A stretch of 13,085 bases of DNA from Planctomycetota bacterium (GTDB lineage Bacteria > Planctomycetota > Phycisphaerae > Sedimentisphaerales > Anaerobacaceae). The stretch spans positions 5,377-18,461 of the forward strand of contig JAFNGF010000419.1 of the NCBI GenBank assembly GCA_017885385.1, written 5' to 3'. Shown here piece by piece: positions 6,165 to 13,085 of this stretch. Both the position numbers and the translations under genes were made by a program. How positions within the stretch are numbered: the stretch's first letter is position 1; every line of letters starts with the position of its first letter. The notes beneath the pieces are model-generated. The model saw only the letters and a program-made list of their open reading frames with translations, was not told the origin of the DNA and made no database searches.

Positions 6165-8276
6165 ATGGTGGGAAAGTCTTTTCAAAGGTTTACTGGGATT
6201 TCTTTGGTCGCAATTGTGATCGGGCTACTGTCATCAGCCGAAATGCCCGCTTCAGGCGGACCGGAGAAGCCGACGCGAACCCAGGTTTCCATCAAGGATG
6301 CTCGCTGGTATCTCAATGGGCGTCTGACGTATCCGAATGCTCAGGCTGAAGGGTTGCTCATGAATGTTCGGATGGTCAACGCTGTCTTCGAGGATCGCAA
6401 GCGACCCGAGTTTGACGCCGAGAAGAATACGGATGAATTCGTTGCTGCGATTCCAGACTATGCAGCCCAAGGTGTTCGTGCTTTCACAGTGAATCTGCAA
6501 GGAGGAAACCCAGGTTATGAAGGAGCGATCAATTCCGCGTTCAATCCGGATGGTTCGCTGAGGAAGGGCTATCTGGAGAGGGTAAGGCGGGTCATTGAAG
6601 CGTGCGACCGCAAGGGAGTTGTCGTCATTCTTGGCTGCTACTACCAGCGGCAGGACCAGATATTGAAAGACGCTCAGGCCGTGCGCGACGGTGTCGTAAA
6701 CGTGGTCCGGTGGATCACAGAATCGGGCCTTTCCAATGTTGCCTTGGAGATTGCCAACGAATTCAATCATTCTGGCTTTGACCATGCCATCCTCGGCAAG
6801 CCCGAAGGCCAGGTCGATCTCATTCGGCTGGCAAAAGAAACTTCGCCTGGGCTGCTGGTCTCTACGAGCGGACTGGGTGACGGCAGGTTGCCGGACAACG
6901 TGGCTCGAGCAAGTGATTTCCTGCTGATTCATTTTAATGGCACCAAACTGGACGATATTCCCAAAAGGATTCAGGACTTGAGGAAGTACGGCAAGCCCAT
7001 CATCTGCAACGAGGACGACAAGTACGGCATAGAGGCGGCCGAAGCGGCACAGTTGAGCGTCAGGCATGGTACATCGTGGGGATTCATGCAGAACAAGATC
7101 AACCAGTATTTTCCGTTCCAATTCAAGGGAGCGCAAGACGATCCTGCAGTGTATGGAATGCTCAAGATGCTTACGACACCAAAGAAAGCCGATGCGTATT
7201 TCCCGCCGCCGGAATCGGAAGGCGGCTGGCGTAAGCTCGGCGATCCCGATGATATTCGCCGGCTCGGCGGGATGGATCCGGCAAAGCTCAATGATCTAAA
7301 ACAGTGGCTTCTCAAGAGCGATGAGCGGGGCTTTGCGGCGGTCGTCATCCGCAACGGCTACATCGTGCTGGAAGTGGAGCGTGGTAACAGCAGCAAGACC
7401 AATTCACGCCGTGTTGCATCCGTCTCGAAGGCTATCTGTGCGACTGTGCTGGCCATCGCGTCCGAGCAAAGCCAGCAAGGCAAGACGCCGAAGAGGATGT
7501 CGTTTGACGAGGCGGCGTTCGATTTCATTCCCTGGGCCAAGCCGCTGAGCGACCCACGCAAGGCGAAGATTACGGTCAGACAATTGCTCAATCATACCTC
7601 AGGCATCTGCCCCGAGGCGACCGGCGCGCAAAACGACGGCACGTGGGAGTATATCCTCGGCCACAGCGGTGATGAACGAACTGCAAGGCTGGCATTCGAT
7701 CCGGGCACAGCCTGCGGTTACTCGACGCATGCTTTGGCTCATGCGGCACTGGTTTGCGAAAACGTTACGGGCAAGCCCTACGACGAGTTTGCCATCGAGG
7801 TGTTGTTCAGACCGATAGGATGTGAGCATTGGTGGTTCCAATACTACGATGGCGGCAACGAGATCGGCAGGCATCCGTCACACGGAATGGGCATGCCGGC
7901 CCGCGACCTTGCTCGCATAGCATACTGCATGCTGCGAAACGGCAGGTGGGGCGACAAGCAGGTCATTCCGAGATGGTTTGTCGAACAGACGTCCCGACCG
8001 ACTCACGATGTGACGACACCGGAGATGCGTTTTAAGGTCCCGGCTCAGACGTTTTCACATGGCTGGGAACTGCCCGCGCTGTTGACAGGCGAAGGCGGCA
8101 CTCCCAGCGGTGAAGGTATTCCCGCTGATGCCCGCTATAAGCCCGGCTCGGGCGGTCAGTTGATCGCTTTCGTTCCCAGCCTCAATTTGGTTATCACGCG
8201 ACAGACCGGCAGCAGCGGCGATTGGCAATACGCTGAGTATTTGCAGCGAGCCTGCGCCGCTGTGCTTAAGGAGTAG
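6165..8276 (+). CDS. Secreted glycoside hydrolase-like / serine hydrolase fusion
   Basis: The 703-aa protein begins with a likely Sec signal peptide (about 1-30: basic start, hydrophobic SLVAIVIGLL, small residues near ASGG). Residues about 45-335 resemble a clan-A (GH5-like) TIM barrel: NEF gives candidate acid/base E199, and IICNEDDKY gives candidate nucleophile E283, 84 residues later. Residues about 376-700 are a beta-lactamase-fold serine hydrolase (class C/esterase type): S419-x-x-K422 in RVASVSKAI, LLNHTSGI at 474-481, Y519-S-T in place of the usual Y-x-N, and GSGGQ at 661-665 in place of the K/H-T-G box. The role is unproven: glycan cleavage plus de-esterification or peptidase activity are options, while true beta-lactamase activity is unlikely. 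The ribosome binding site is weak. One uninterrupted frame makes a real fusion likely. Confidence 0.82.
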   Translation: MVGKSFQRFTGISLVAIVIGLLSSAEMPASGGPEKPTRTQVSIKDARWYLNGRLTYPNAQAEGLLMNVRMVNAVFEDRKRPEFDAEKNTDEFVAAIPDYAAQGVRAFTVNLQGGNPGYEGAINSAFNPDGSLRKGYLERVRRVIEACDRKGVVVILGCYYQRQDQILKDAQAVRDGVVNVVRWITESGLSNVALEIANEFNHSGFDHAILGKPEGQVDLIRLAKETSPGLLVSTSGLGDGRLPDNVARASDFLLIHFNGTKLDDIPKRIQDLRKYGKPIICNEDDKYGIEAAEAAQLSVRHGTSWGFMQNKINQYFPFQFKGAQDDPAVYGMLKMLTTPKKADAYFPPPESEGGWRKLGDPDDIRRLGGMDPAKLNDLKQWLLKSDERGFAAVVIRNGYIVLEVERGNSSKTNSRRVASVSKAICATVLAIASEQSQQGKTPKRMSFDEAAFDFIPWAKPLSDPRKAKITVRQLLNHTSGICPEATGAQNDGTWEYILGHSGDERTARLAFDPGTACGYSTHALAHAALVCENVTGKPYDEFAIEVLFRPIGCEHWWFQYYDGGNEIGRHPSHGMGMPARDLARIAYCMLRNGRWGDKQVIPRWFVEQTSRPTHDVTTPEMRFKVPAQTFSHGWELPALLTGEGGTPSGEGIPADARYKPGSGGQLIAFVPSLNLVITRQTGSSGDWQYAEYLQRACAAVLKE

Positions 8277-8602
8277 ATGACGCTGAGATCGGTGCATGAA
8301 ACCCACAGAGGACGCCAAGCAGCAAGCTAAGATAAGGCAAATGGCAAAGACGGTTGACCGACATTTTTGGTAGAGCCTCACGATGTTGGTAAAGTTTTTT
8401 TGCGTTGATACTTCTGGAGGGCCGATTCGAGGGCATCCTACGAAGCGTGGCTGAGAGGTCGCAACGTGGATGCCTCAAAGAAAAAATCTTTGGGCAACCG
8501 GGATTTTAGTGTTTGACTTTGAGCTCTTCATAGGTGTACGGTGCGCATAGTTCTGAAAAACGACACCGCCAGACAAGAGTCTGACCTGCTGGTGCGCGAG
8601 TC

Positions 8603-8623
8603 TGAGGTTGGTACCAACTCTCA
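8603..8623. repeat. Palindrome GTTGGTACCAAC with extended arms
   Basis: GTTGGTACCAAC (8607-8618) is a perfect 12-bp palindrome. The arms extend as TGAG (8603-8606) and CTCA (8620-8623), with one unpaired T. CTTTTC follows. It could be a weak plus-strand terminator or a protein binding site; it is far (about 330 bp) from the hydrolase stop. Confidence 0.3.
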
Positions 8624-8948
8624 CTTTTCGGCTATTTATTTTCGGATTTTTTGAGGTCTGCAATTTCAGATTACGGAACAAATGTGAAGAAAATAGACCA
8701 GAATGATGGATTTTCCTGTGTAAGAAATTCTAAAGAAGGGTCAAAGTCGTTAAAAGCGAAATTTTTCAGAAAAATGGAGGTACTTCAGCCAAGAACCGTG
8801 GGAATCTCAGTGCGGGTCGCCGGGCTCTTGTATATGAGCGCTTCGTGAAATCTCCAAAACTTCGCATGTAAGGGGACAACGGACAACAAGTCCGATTTCC
8901 AGACCGATAAATCGTGAAAACCACCTTTTTTGCACTTGACATGGTATT

Positions 8949-8966
8949 GCCAAGCGCAATTTTGGC
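8949..8966 (-). terminator. Weak hairpin after the minus-strand operon
   Basis: GCCAA and TTGGC form a 5-bp stem with an 8-nt loop, 20 bp beyond the stop of the possible small ORF. The run of A residues that follows on the minus strand is distant and is not a T run, so terminator function is doubtful. Confidence 0.2.
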
Positions 8967-8986
8967 TGAAATGCCTGGGCGTGGAG

Positions 8987-9235
8987 TCAAAATGGAGACA
9001 GCATTCTGCGAGGCACCACCATTGTCAGCAGATTGTAAGTGGCCTCGTTACCCACTGATTTTGAGACTTTCGACCCGGCTGCTGCGTCAGTTGAATTGAC
9101 GAACAATACCCGCTCTTGAGTTGATCCTTCATCCATAACCGGAGTCATCCTCAGCTCAGCGTTGACGGGGTCGGCATACGCCTGAAGGGTGTGGGCCCCG
9201 ATGGCCAGAAGTGTAAACTCATTCATCCCCTCCAT
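8987..9235 (-). CDS. Hypothetical small protein downstream of the oxidoreductase
   Basis: An 82-codon frame starts with ATG 9235, 7 nt after GGGGAG. It follows the oxidoreductase gene in the same frame: after the TAG stop at 9320-9322 the frame stays open through to this ORF. The product (start MEGMNEFTLLAIG, then ADPVNAELRMTPVMDEG) has no signal peptide, transmembrane segment or domain I recognise. It may be a third operon gene, a remnant of a decayed gene, or chance. Codon use is mixed and not clearly non-coding. Confidence 0.3.
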   Translation of the reverse strand: MEGMNEFTLLAIGAHTLQAYADPVNAELRMTPVMDEGSTQERVLFVNSTDAAAGSKVSKSVGNEATYNLLTMVVPRRMLSPF

Positions 9236-9319
9236 CAGGTGGCTCCCCAGAAGAACTTCAAGAGTCCTCCATGGTACTTCAGACAGACCATTACCGCTTA
9301 ATACCCCAGGATGTCCTTT

Positions 9320-10702
9320 CTACAGCGTCCATCCGCTCCGGTATTGCCGCCGGACGTATGCGTTGGCATCCTTATCATTGGTCACTTCCATCTTCTCACC
9401 ATCCCATTGGAGTTCGCGGAAGGGGAAGCGGATGGCCAGGTTCCCCATAAGAACGGTCTCGGCGAAGGGGCCGGAATAGTCGAAGCTGGCGCTCGACGGT
9501 TTGCCGTCCTTGCACGAGCGGACCCAGTCTCTCTCATGGCCGCTTTCGCCGCCCGGCACACGCGGCAGCGTCGGAGCGGGTCTCTTGTACTCCTTCATCC
9601 GAGACTCAGGGATCAAGCGTGCACCCTTACCAAAGCAGCCGCACATCAGCAGGCCCTTATCACCAATGAAGAGAACGCCGCCGTCATCGTCCCCCATGCG
9701 GCGTCCCTTCTCCAGGACCTCCGGCCGCTCGGGCATCATGCCACCATCCCACCACGTCAGTTTGACTTCAGGCATACCATCCCGCGCGGGGAATTTGTAG
9801 CGCACGATAGTCGAGCGGGGATACTGCTCATTCTTCGGCTCGGTCTTCTGCCACAGACGCTCCCAGTAGGTCGAGATGCACCCTTCGACACTGACGGGGT
9901 ACTTGAGTTTCAAGGCCCAGAACGCCGGGTCCATGATGTGGCAGCCCAGGTCGCCGAGCGACCCTGTGCCGAAGTCCCACCACGCCCGCCATGTGCCAGG
10001 ATGATAGGAGGGATGGTATGGTCGCAGGGGCGCTGGACCGATCCAGAGGTCCCAGTCGAGCGTGGATGGCACAGGCGGCGTTTCCTTCGGCCGCTCGACT
10101 TCGATACTCTGTGGCCAGACAGGGCGGTTGGTCCAGCAGTGGACCTCGCGCACCGCGCCGATGACACCATCAGCGATCCACTCGCTGATCAGCCGCGGAC
10201 CATCACCGGAGTGCCCTTGGTTGCCCATTTGGGTCATTACCCTGTACTTGCGGGCTTCCTCCACGAGCACCCGTGCCTCATAGACGCTGTGGGTAAGGGG
10301 CTTCTGGACATACACATGCTTGCCGCGCCGGATAGCCGCCAGGGCCACGACCGCATGAGTGTGGTCAGGAGTGGCCACAATGACCGCGTCTATGTCCTTC
10401 TGCCGGTCGAACATGACACGGAAATCCTTATAAGTCTTAGCGCCAGGGTATTTGGCAATGGTCTTTGCCGCGTAGCCGCCGGCGTCCACATCGCAGAGGG
10501 CGACGATATTCTCCCCCGCACAGGCGGATAGATTGTTGGCACCCATGCCGCCGACGCCCACCGCCGCAATATTCAGCCTCTCGTTGGCCGAGGGCTGGCC
10601 TTGACCTCCCAGAACGTGGTGCGGGATTATCGTGAACGTTGCTGCGGCCACAGAGGCCTGGAGCAAGTCCCGGCGGCTGACCGTACGTTGTGTGTCTGCC
10701 AT
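9320..10702 (-). CDS. Tat-exported Gfo/Idh/MocA-family oxidoreductase
   Basis: This 460-aa NAD(P)-dependent sugar oxidoreductase belongs to the family of glucose-fructose oxidoreductase, inositol dehydrogenase and MocA. The N-terminus carries a twin-arginine signal (SRRDLLQASVAAATF, about 9-23). The Rossmann fold follows: GVGGMG at 49-54, CDVD at 70-73, TPDHTH at 111-116 and the KP motif as QKPLTH at 133-138, where EKP is commoner. The substrate domain includes NQGH (161-164), RPVWPQ and GSLGDLGCHIMDPAFWAL with a likely catalytic His/Asp. AAGGAG lies 8 nt before the ATG. It starts 31 bp after the GH95 gene, in one apparent operon, which points to a sugar from that enzyme as substrate. A retaining NAD-dependent glycosidase like GH109 is an alternative. 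Confidence 0.9.
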   Translation of the reverse strand: MADTQRTVSRRDLLQASVAAATFTIIPHHVLGGQGQPSANERLNIAAVGVGGMGANNLSACAGENIVALCDVDAGGYAAKTIAKYPGAKTYKDFRVMFDRQKDIDAVIVATPDHTHAVVALAAIRRGKHVYVQKPLTHSVYEARVLVEEARKYRVMTQMGNQGHSGDGPRLISEWIADGVIGAVREVHCWTNRPVWPQSIEVERPKETPPVPSTLDWDLWIGPAPLRPYHPSYHPGTWRAWWDFGTGSLGDLGCHIMDPAFWALKLKYPVSVEGCISTYWERLWQKTEPKNEQYPRSTIVRYKFPARDGMPEVKLTWWDGGMMPERPEVLEKGRRMGDDDGGVLFIGDKGLLMCGCFGKGARLIPESRMKEYKRPAPTLPRVPGGESGHERDWVRSCKDGKPSSASFDYSGPFAETVLMGNLAIRFPFRELQWDGEKMEVTNDKDANAYVRRQYRSGWTL

Positions 10703-10733
10703 GATATATACTCCTTGAGTTGCGCAGAACTAC

Positions 10734-13085
10734 TCAGTTTTCCGTTGGACGAAGGTTGTTACTCCATATCTGTTTGATTGTCTCTTCCTGGGAGTATCCT
10801 ATGGGGCAACTCGGGCTCTTGATATTGGCCCGGTAACTGCCCTGGCTTTCGTTCGGACAGGAGAGCATCCGGCTTATCGGCATTTGCAGATGGCCGTTCG
10901 GGTCGGTTCTTTGAAGCCAGTCGTAGGCGTAGACGAGGAACTTATTCCGGTACTCTTCCGGCTGGAGGGAGAACCACGAGATCTCGTCCCAGCCCCAGAC
11001 GAAGATCGTCTTATTGTCCGCGACATTGGGCGTTCGGCTACGGCCAAAGTTGTCGAATTCGACCAAGTAAGGCAGGCTCTGGCAACTCCAGCCGCTGGGC
11101 GAGATGCAGCCCTTGCTGCGTTTGTAGAGGCTGTCCAAGTGGCCGACTTGCAGCTCAGCTTCGTGCGGTTTCTCCGGGATGGCCTTTATACGCATCGGGA
11201 AAGAGTTGAAATCCAGCAGGCTCACGCCGTCCACGACCATTCCACCCCTGGGCACGTGGGCATCCAGCAGCACCAGGTGGCGGCGGGCGTGGGCCTTTGC
11301 GTAGGAACGGATTCTGGCTACGACGCGGGACCATTCCTTCAGGTCGCGATCGGCCATGCCGATCAAGTCCACTTGGCCTAAGTGCAAAGCCTCGCAGCCC
11401 AGGTCGATGTAGGATCCTGTCAGGTAGTAGAACCACAATTGCGTTTCCGGCCGGGTCACATCAGGAACGCTAGCTCGGCCCCAATGGTTGACCAGCTTAC
11501 CGTCTTTGTTGAGCATCGCGTCATATGAGAACGTCCGGTCGTCGACGGGCAGGCCGAAGTCTCTGAACACCCAGGCTGGAACCTTCACGCGTTCCACGTC
11601 CCGGCTGATCGTCTCGAACATGCAGCCCTGGAAGATGACATCCGGGTCGAAGGCATGGACCTTCGCGATCAGCGTTTTCGCGTCCTTCCAGAAGTTGGGA
11701 TCGTTCAAGCGGCTTTCGCCGTTCCAGCGGTAAATGGCCCGGCCGATGAACTTGGCCCCGATATTCTGAATCAGCCGTAAGTCGTCGTCGCGGTAGAGAT
11801 ACTCTCGATTGCCTTCGGTCTTTCCTGTGACCAAGAAATACGCCATGGTCACGGAGCGGTCCAGGTAGTTCTCCAATACCTCGCGGGAGATCGTCCCGTC
11901 GAAATGGTAGTCACAGGGGCGAGCGGGCGACATGGTCAGATCTGGATTCAAGGAAACCGTTTCGCCGGCCTTAACCGATACCGTTGCCGTTCTCTCACCG
12001 TAGCGGATGCGGCTGGAACCGCCGATACGGCTGCGGATTTGAGCTAACTGAAGATTACCGTCCTTCCACCGCATATCGACCTCGAATCCGCCGTGTGCCC
12101 GCAGGCCCTGGACCGAGCCGTTGGTCCATCCAGTGGGCAGGGCGGGCAGCAGGCTGATCTCGCCGGCGTGGCTTTGAAGTAACGCCTCAGCGACGCCAGC
12201 AGTGAAGCCGAAGGTACCGTTGGATTGATTTGCACCCCGGTTGTGCAGATTCGCAGCCACGGAATTGCTGACGTAAGTTCGCATGCAGTCGGCGACCTTG
12301 TCGCCCCGTTCCAGACGTGACCACATGCAGATGTCCCACGCCGTAGGCCAACCGCCCCGGCTCCGGCGCGTGTCCATCCACTTGCGCATGGCGTCCGACA
12401 ATTGCGGATCACGCCGCAACTGGATGGTGCTGCCCGGATAGAACGGGAACTGGGGCGAGACGTTATGGCCCTGGTCGCCAGGCTGCCAGTCCTCAATCCA
12501 CTCCTGGACGAAGCCCCGGCGGTTGATCTGGTATGGCGGAAGCCTTGTGAGGGCGGCTTGAAGCTTACCGTGGAACTCCTCGTCCACGCCAAGCAGTTTG
12601 CCGGCCTCGATGCAGCGCAGGAACAGCTCACGGATGATGGCGACGTCCATCGTCGGCGCAGGCGAGAGGAAGGCGAGCTTGCCCTCGCTGTCGAGATACC
12701 CGTGCTCCGGGGACATCGAGAACGGCGTGACCAGCCAATGATGCTTGGGCTCCTCCACCAGCAGTTCCAACAGGAACTGGGCGGAGCCTTTCATGATGGG
12801 ATAGTACTCCTTCAGGAACTGCCGGTCGCCCGTGAAGGCGTAATGCTCCCACAGATGGAGCGTGAGCCAGGCACCTCCCAGAGGCCACATGCCGAACCGT
12901 GCCGCATCGACCGGAGCCGTGCCGCGCCACAAGTCGGTGTTATGGTGTGTCACCCAGCCGTTGCAGCCGTAGTAGACTCTGGCCGTCTTGGCACCGGTGA
13001 CGGAGATGTCTTTGATCATGTTGAACAGCGGCTGGTGGCACTCGGACAGGTTGCAGATTTCCGCCGGCCAGTAGTTCATCTCGGT
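10734..13085 (-). CDS. GH95-type glycosidase fused to uncharacterised domain (5' truncated)
   Basis: The frame runs off the right edge; MNYWPAE at 13079 is an internal GH95 motif, not the start. Counting from that Met, residues 1-385 are the catalytic barrel and C-terminal part of GH95 (alpha-L-fucosidase/alpha-L-galactosidase): NLSECHQPLF, SPEHGYLD with candidate acid E125, GVAEALLQSH, LLPALPTGW and GLRAHGGFEVDMRW. The usual IDGNFG motif, with a catalytic Asp, reads SNGTFG here, so activity or mechanism may differ. Residues about 388-781 form a second domain of unknown function (HFDGTISREVLENYL, NIGAKFIGRAIYRW, FQGCMFET, RPETQLWFYY, VWGWDEISWF), possibly another barrel. The frame is continuous across the join. 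It is probably exported, but the signal region is outside the window. It is followed at 31 bp by the oxidoreductase. Confidence 0.85.
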   Translation of the reverse strand, partial: TEMNYWPAEICNLSECHQPLFNMIKDISVTGAKTARVYYGCNGWVTHHNTDLWRGTAPVDAARFGMWPLGGAWLTLHLWEHYAFTGDRQFLKEYYPIMKGSAQFLLELLVEEPKHHWLVTPFSMSPEHGYLDSEGKLAFLSPAPTMDVAIIRELFLRCIEAGKLLGVDEEFHGKLQAALTRLPPYQINRRGFVQEWIEDWQPGDQGHNVSPQFPFYPGSTIQLRRDPQLSDAMRKWMDTRRSRGGWPTAWDICMWSRLERGDKVADCMRTYVSNSVAANLHNRGANQSNGTFGFTAGVAEALLQSHAGEISLLPALPTGWTNGSVQGLRAHGGFEVDMRWKDGNLQLAQIRSRIGGSSRIRYGERTATVSVKAGETVSLNPDLTMSPARPCDYHFDGTISREVLENYLDRSVTMAYFLVTGKTEGNREYLYRDDDLRLIQNIGAKFIGRAIYRWNGESRLNDPNFWKDAKTLIAKVHAFDPDVIFQGCMFETISRDVERVKVPAWVFRDFGLPVDDRTFSYDAMLNKDGKLVNHWGRASVPDVTRPETQLWFYYLTGSYIDLGCEALHLGQVDLIGMADRDLKEWSRVVARIRSYAKAHARRHLVLLDAHVPRGGMVVDGVSLLDFNSFPMRIKAIPEKPHEAELQVGHLDSLYKRSKGCISPSGWSCQSLPYLVEFDNFGRSRTPNVADNKTIFVWGWDEISWFSLQPEEYRNKFLVYAYDWLQRTDPNGHLQMPISRMLSCPNESQGSYRANIKSPSCPIGYSQEETIKQIWSNNLRPTEN

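Larger units (their letters stand above)
8277..8986. other. 710-bp region without a convincing gene
   Basis: No open frame here has both a credible start and a recognisable product. The middle (about 8480-8780) is AT-rich. Small structures are visible: CAAAGA/TCTTTG around AAAAA at 8476-8492, CAGAC/GTCTG at 8570-8583, and the palindrome at 8607-8618. It may hold the ends of both flanking transcripts and remnants of decayed genes. Confidence 0.5.

Noticed and set aside
6252..7136. 294-codon minus-strand open frame
   Set aside because: Antisense to the barrel domain of the secreted hydrolase. Its translation shows no domain.
8296..8373. 25-codon plus-strand frame after the hydrolase (start MKPTEDAKQQAKIRQ)
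   Set aside because: No ribosome binding site or known product. Too short to separate from chance without comparison.
8475..8681. 68-codon minus-strand frame in the gap
   Set aside because: No convincing ribosome binding site or domain. AT-rich context gives such frames by chance.
9311..10531. 406-codon plus-strand open frame
   Set aside because: It is antisense to the oxidoreductase, which has a full set of family motifs and a good ribosome binding site. The plus-strand product has no recognisable domain and follows from the high GC content.
12044..12631. 195-codon minus-strand frame overlapping the GH95 gene
   Set aside because: A shifted frame of the GH95 coding sequence. The GH95 frame has clear motifs throughout and no interruption.
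1..13085. CRISPR arrays, tRNA or rRNA genes
   Set aside because: I saw no regularly spaced direct repeats, no cloverleaf-like segment with a T-loop consensus and no rRNA-like sequence on either strand. A covariance search was not possible.

Overview
The window reads as a piece of a bacterial chromosome that is mobile DNA on the left and carbohydrate catabolism on the right. The best guess for the host is a member of the PVC group, most likely Planctomycetota. The reasons are a Tat-exported Gfo/Idh/MocA dehydrogenase beside a GH95 glycosidase, secreted multidomain hydrolases, and many transposases. This placement is inference from gene content; no rRNA or other marker gene is present.

Layout. 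Positions 1-178 hold no gene I recognise. Positions ~179-2623 are an IS21-family insertion sequence (istA, istB) with imperfect terminal repeats beginning (A/T)GTAAAA. Directly against its right end lies an IS66-family element on the minus strand (tnpA, tnpB, tnpC; ~2624 to ~5026). The last codon and the stop of tnpC are formed by the IS21 terminus, so the 3' end of the IS66 element appears to have been lost. Positions ~5030-5183 carry several short inverted repeats and lead into a small tyrosine recombinase (5184-5900) that consists almost entirely of the catalytic domain. A hairpin at 5907-5941 separates it from a convergent, very basic 24-codon small ORF on the minus strand (5965-6039).

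The right half is metabolic. A secreted two-domain protein (6165-8276) joins a clan-A-like glycoside hydrolase barrel to a beta-lactamase-fold serine hydrolase. About 700 bp without a convincing gene follow. On the minus strand, read from the right edge, is an apparent operon: a GH95 glycosidase fused to a second, uncharacterised domain (10734-13085, 5' end outside the window), then a Tat-exported NAD(P)-dependent oxidoreductase (9320-10702), then a possible small ORF (8987-9235).

How the parts may work together (inference): the exported GH95 enzyme would release terminal L-fucose or L-galactose type sugars, or a relative, from a complex glycan. The oxidoreductase could oxidise or epimerise a released or still linked sugar. 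The divergent hydrolase/esterase-like protein may cut the backbone or remove ester groups. No transporter, sulfatase or regulator is inside the window, so the substrate stays unknown. The most unusual items are the two large domain fusions, the changed catalytic motif in the GH95 domain, the small lysine-rich ORF next to the minimal recombinase, and the IS21/IS66 junction.
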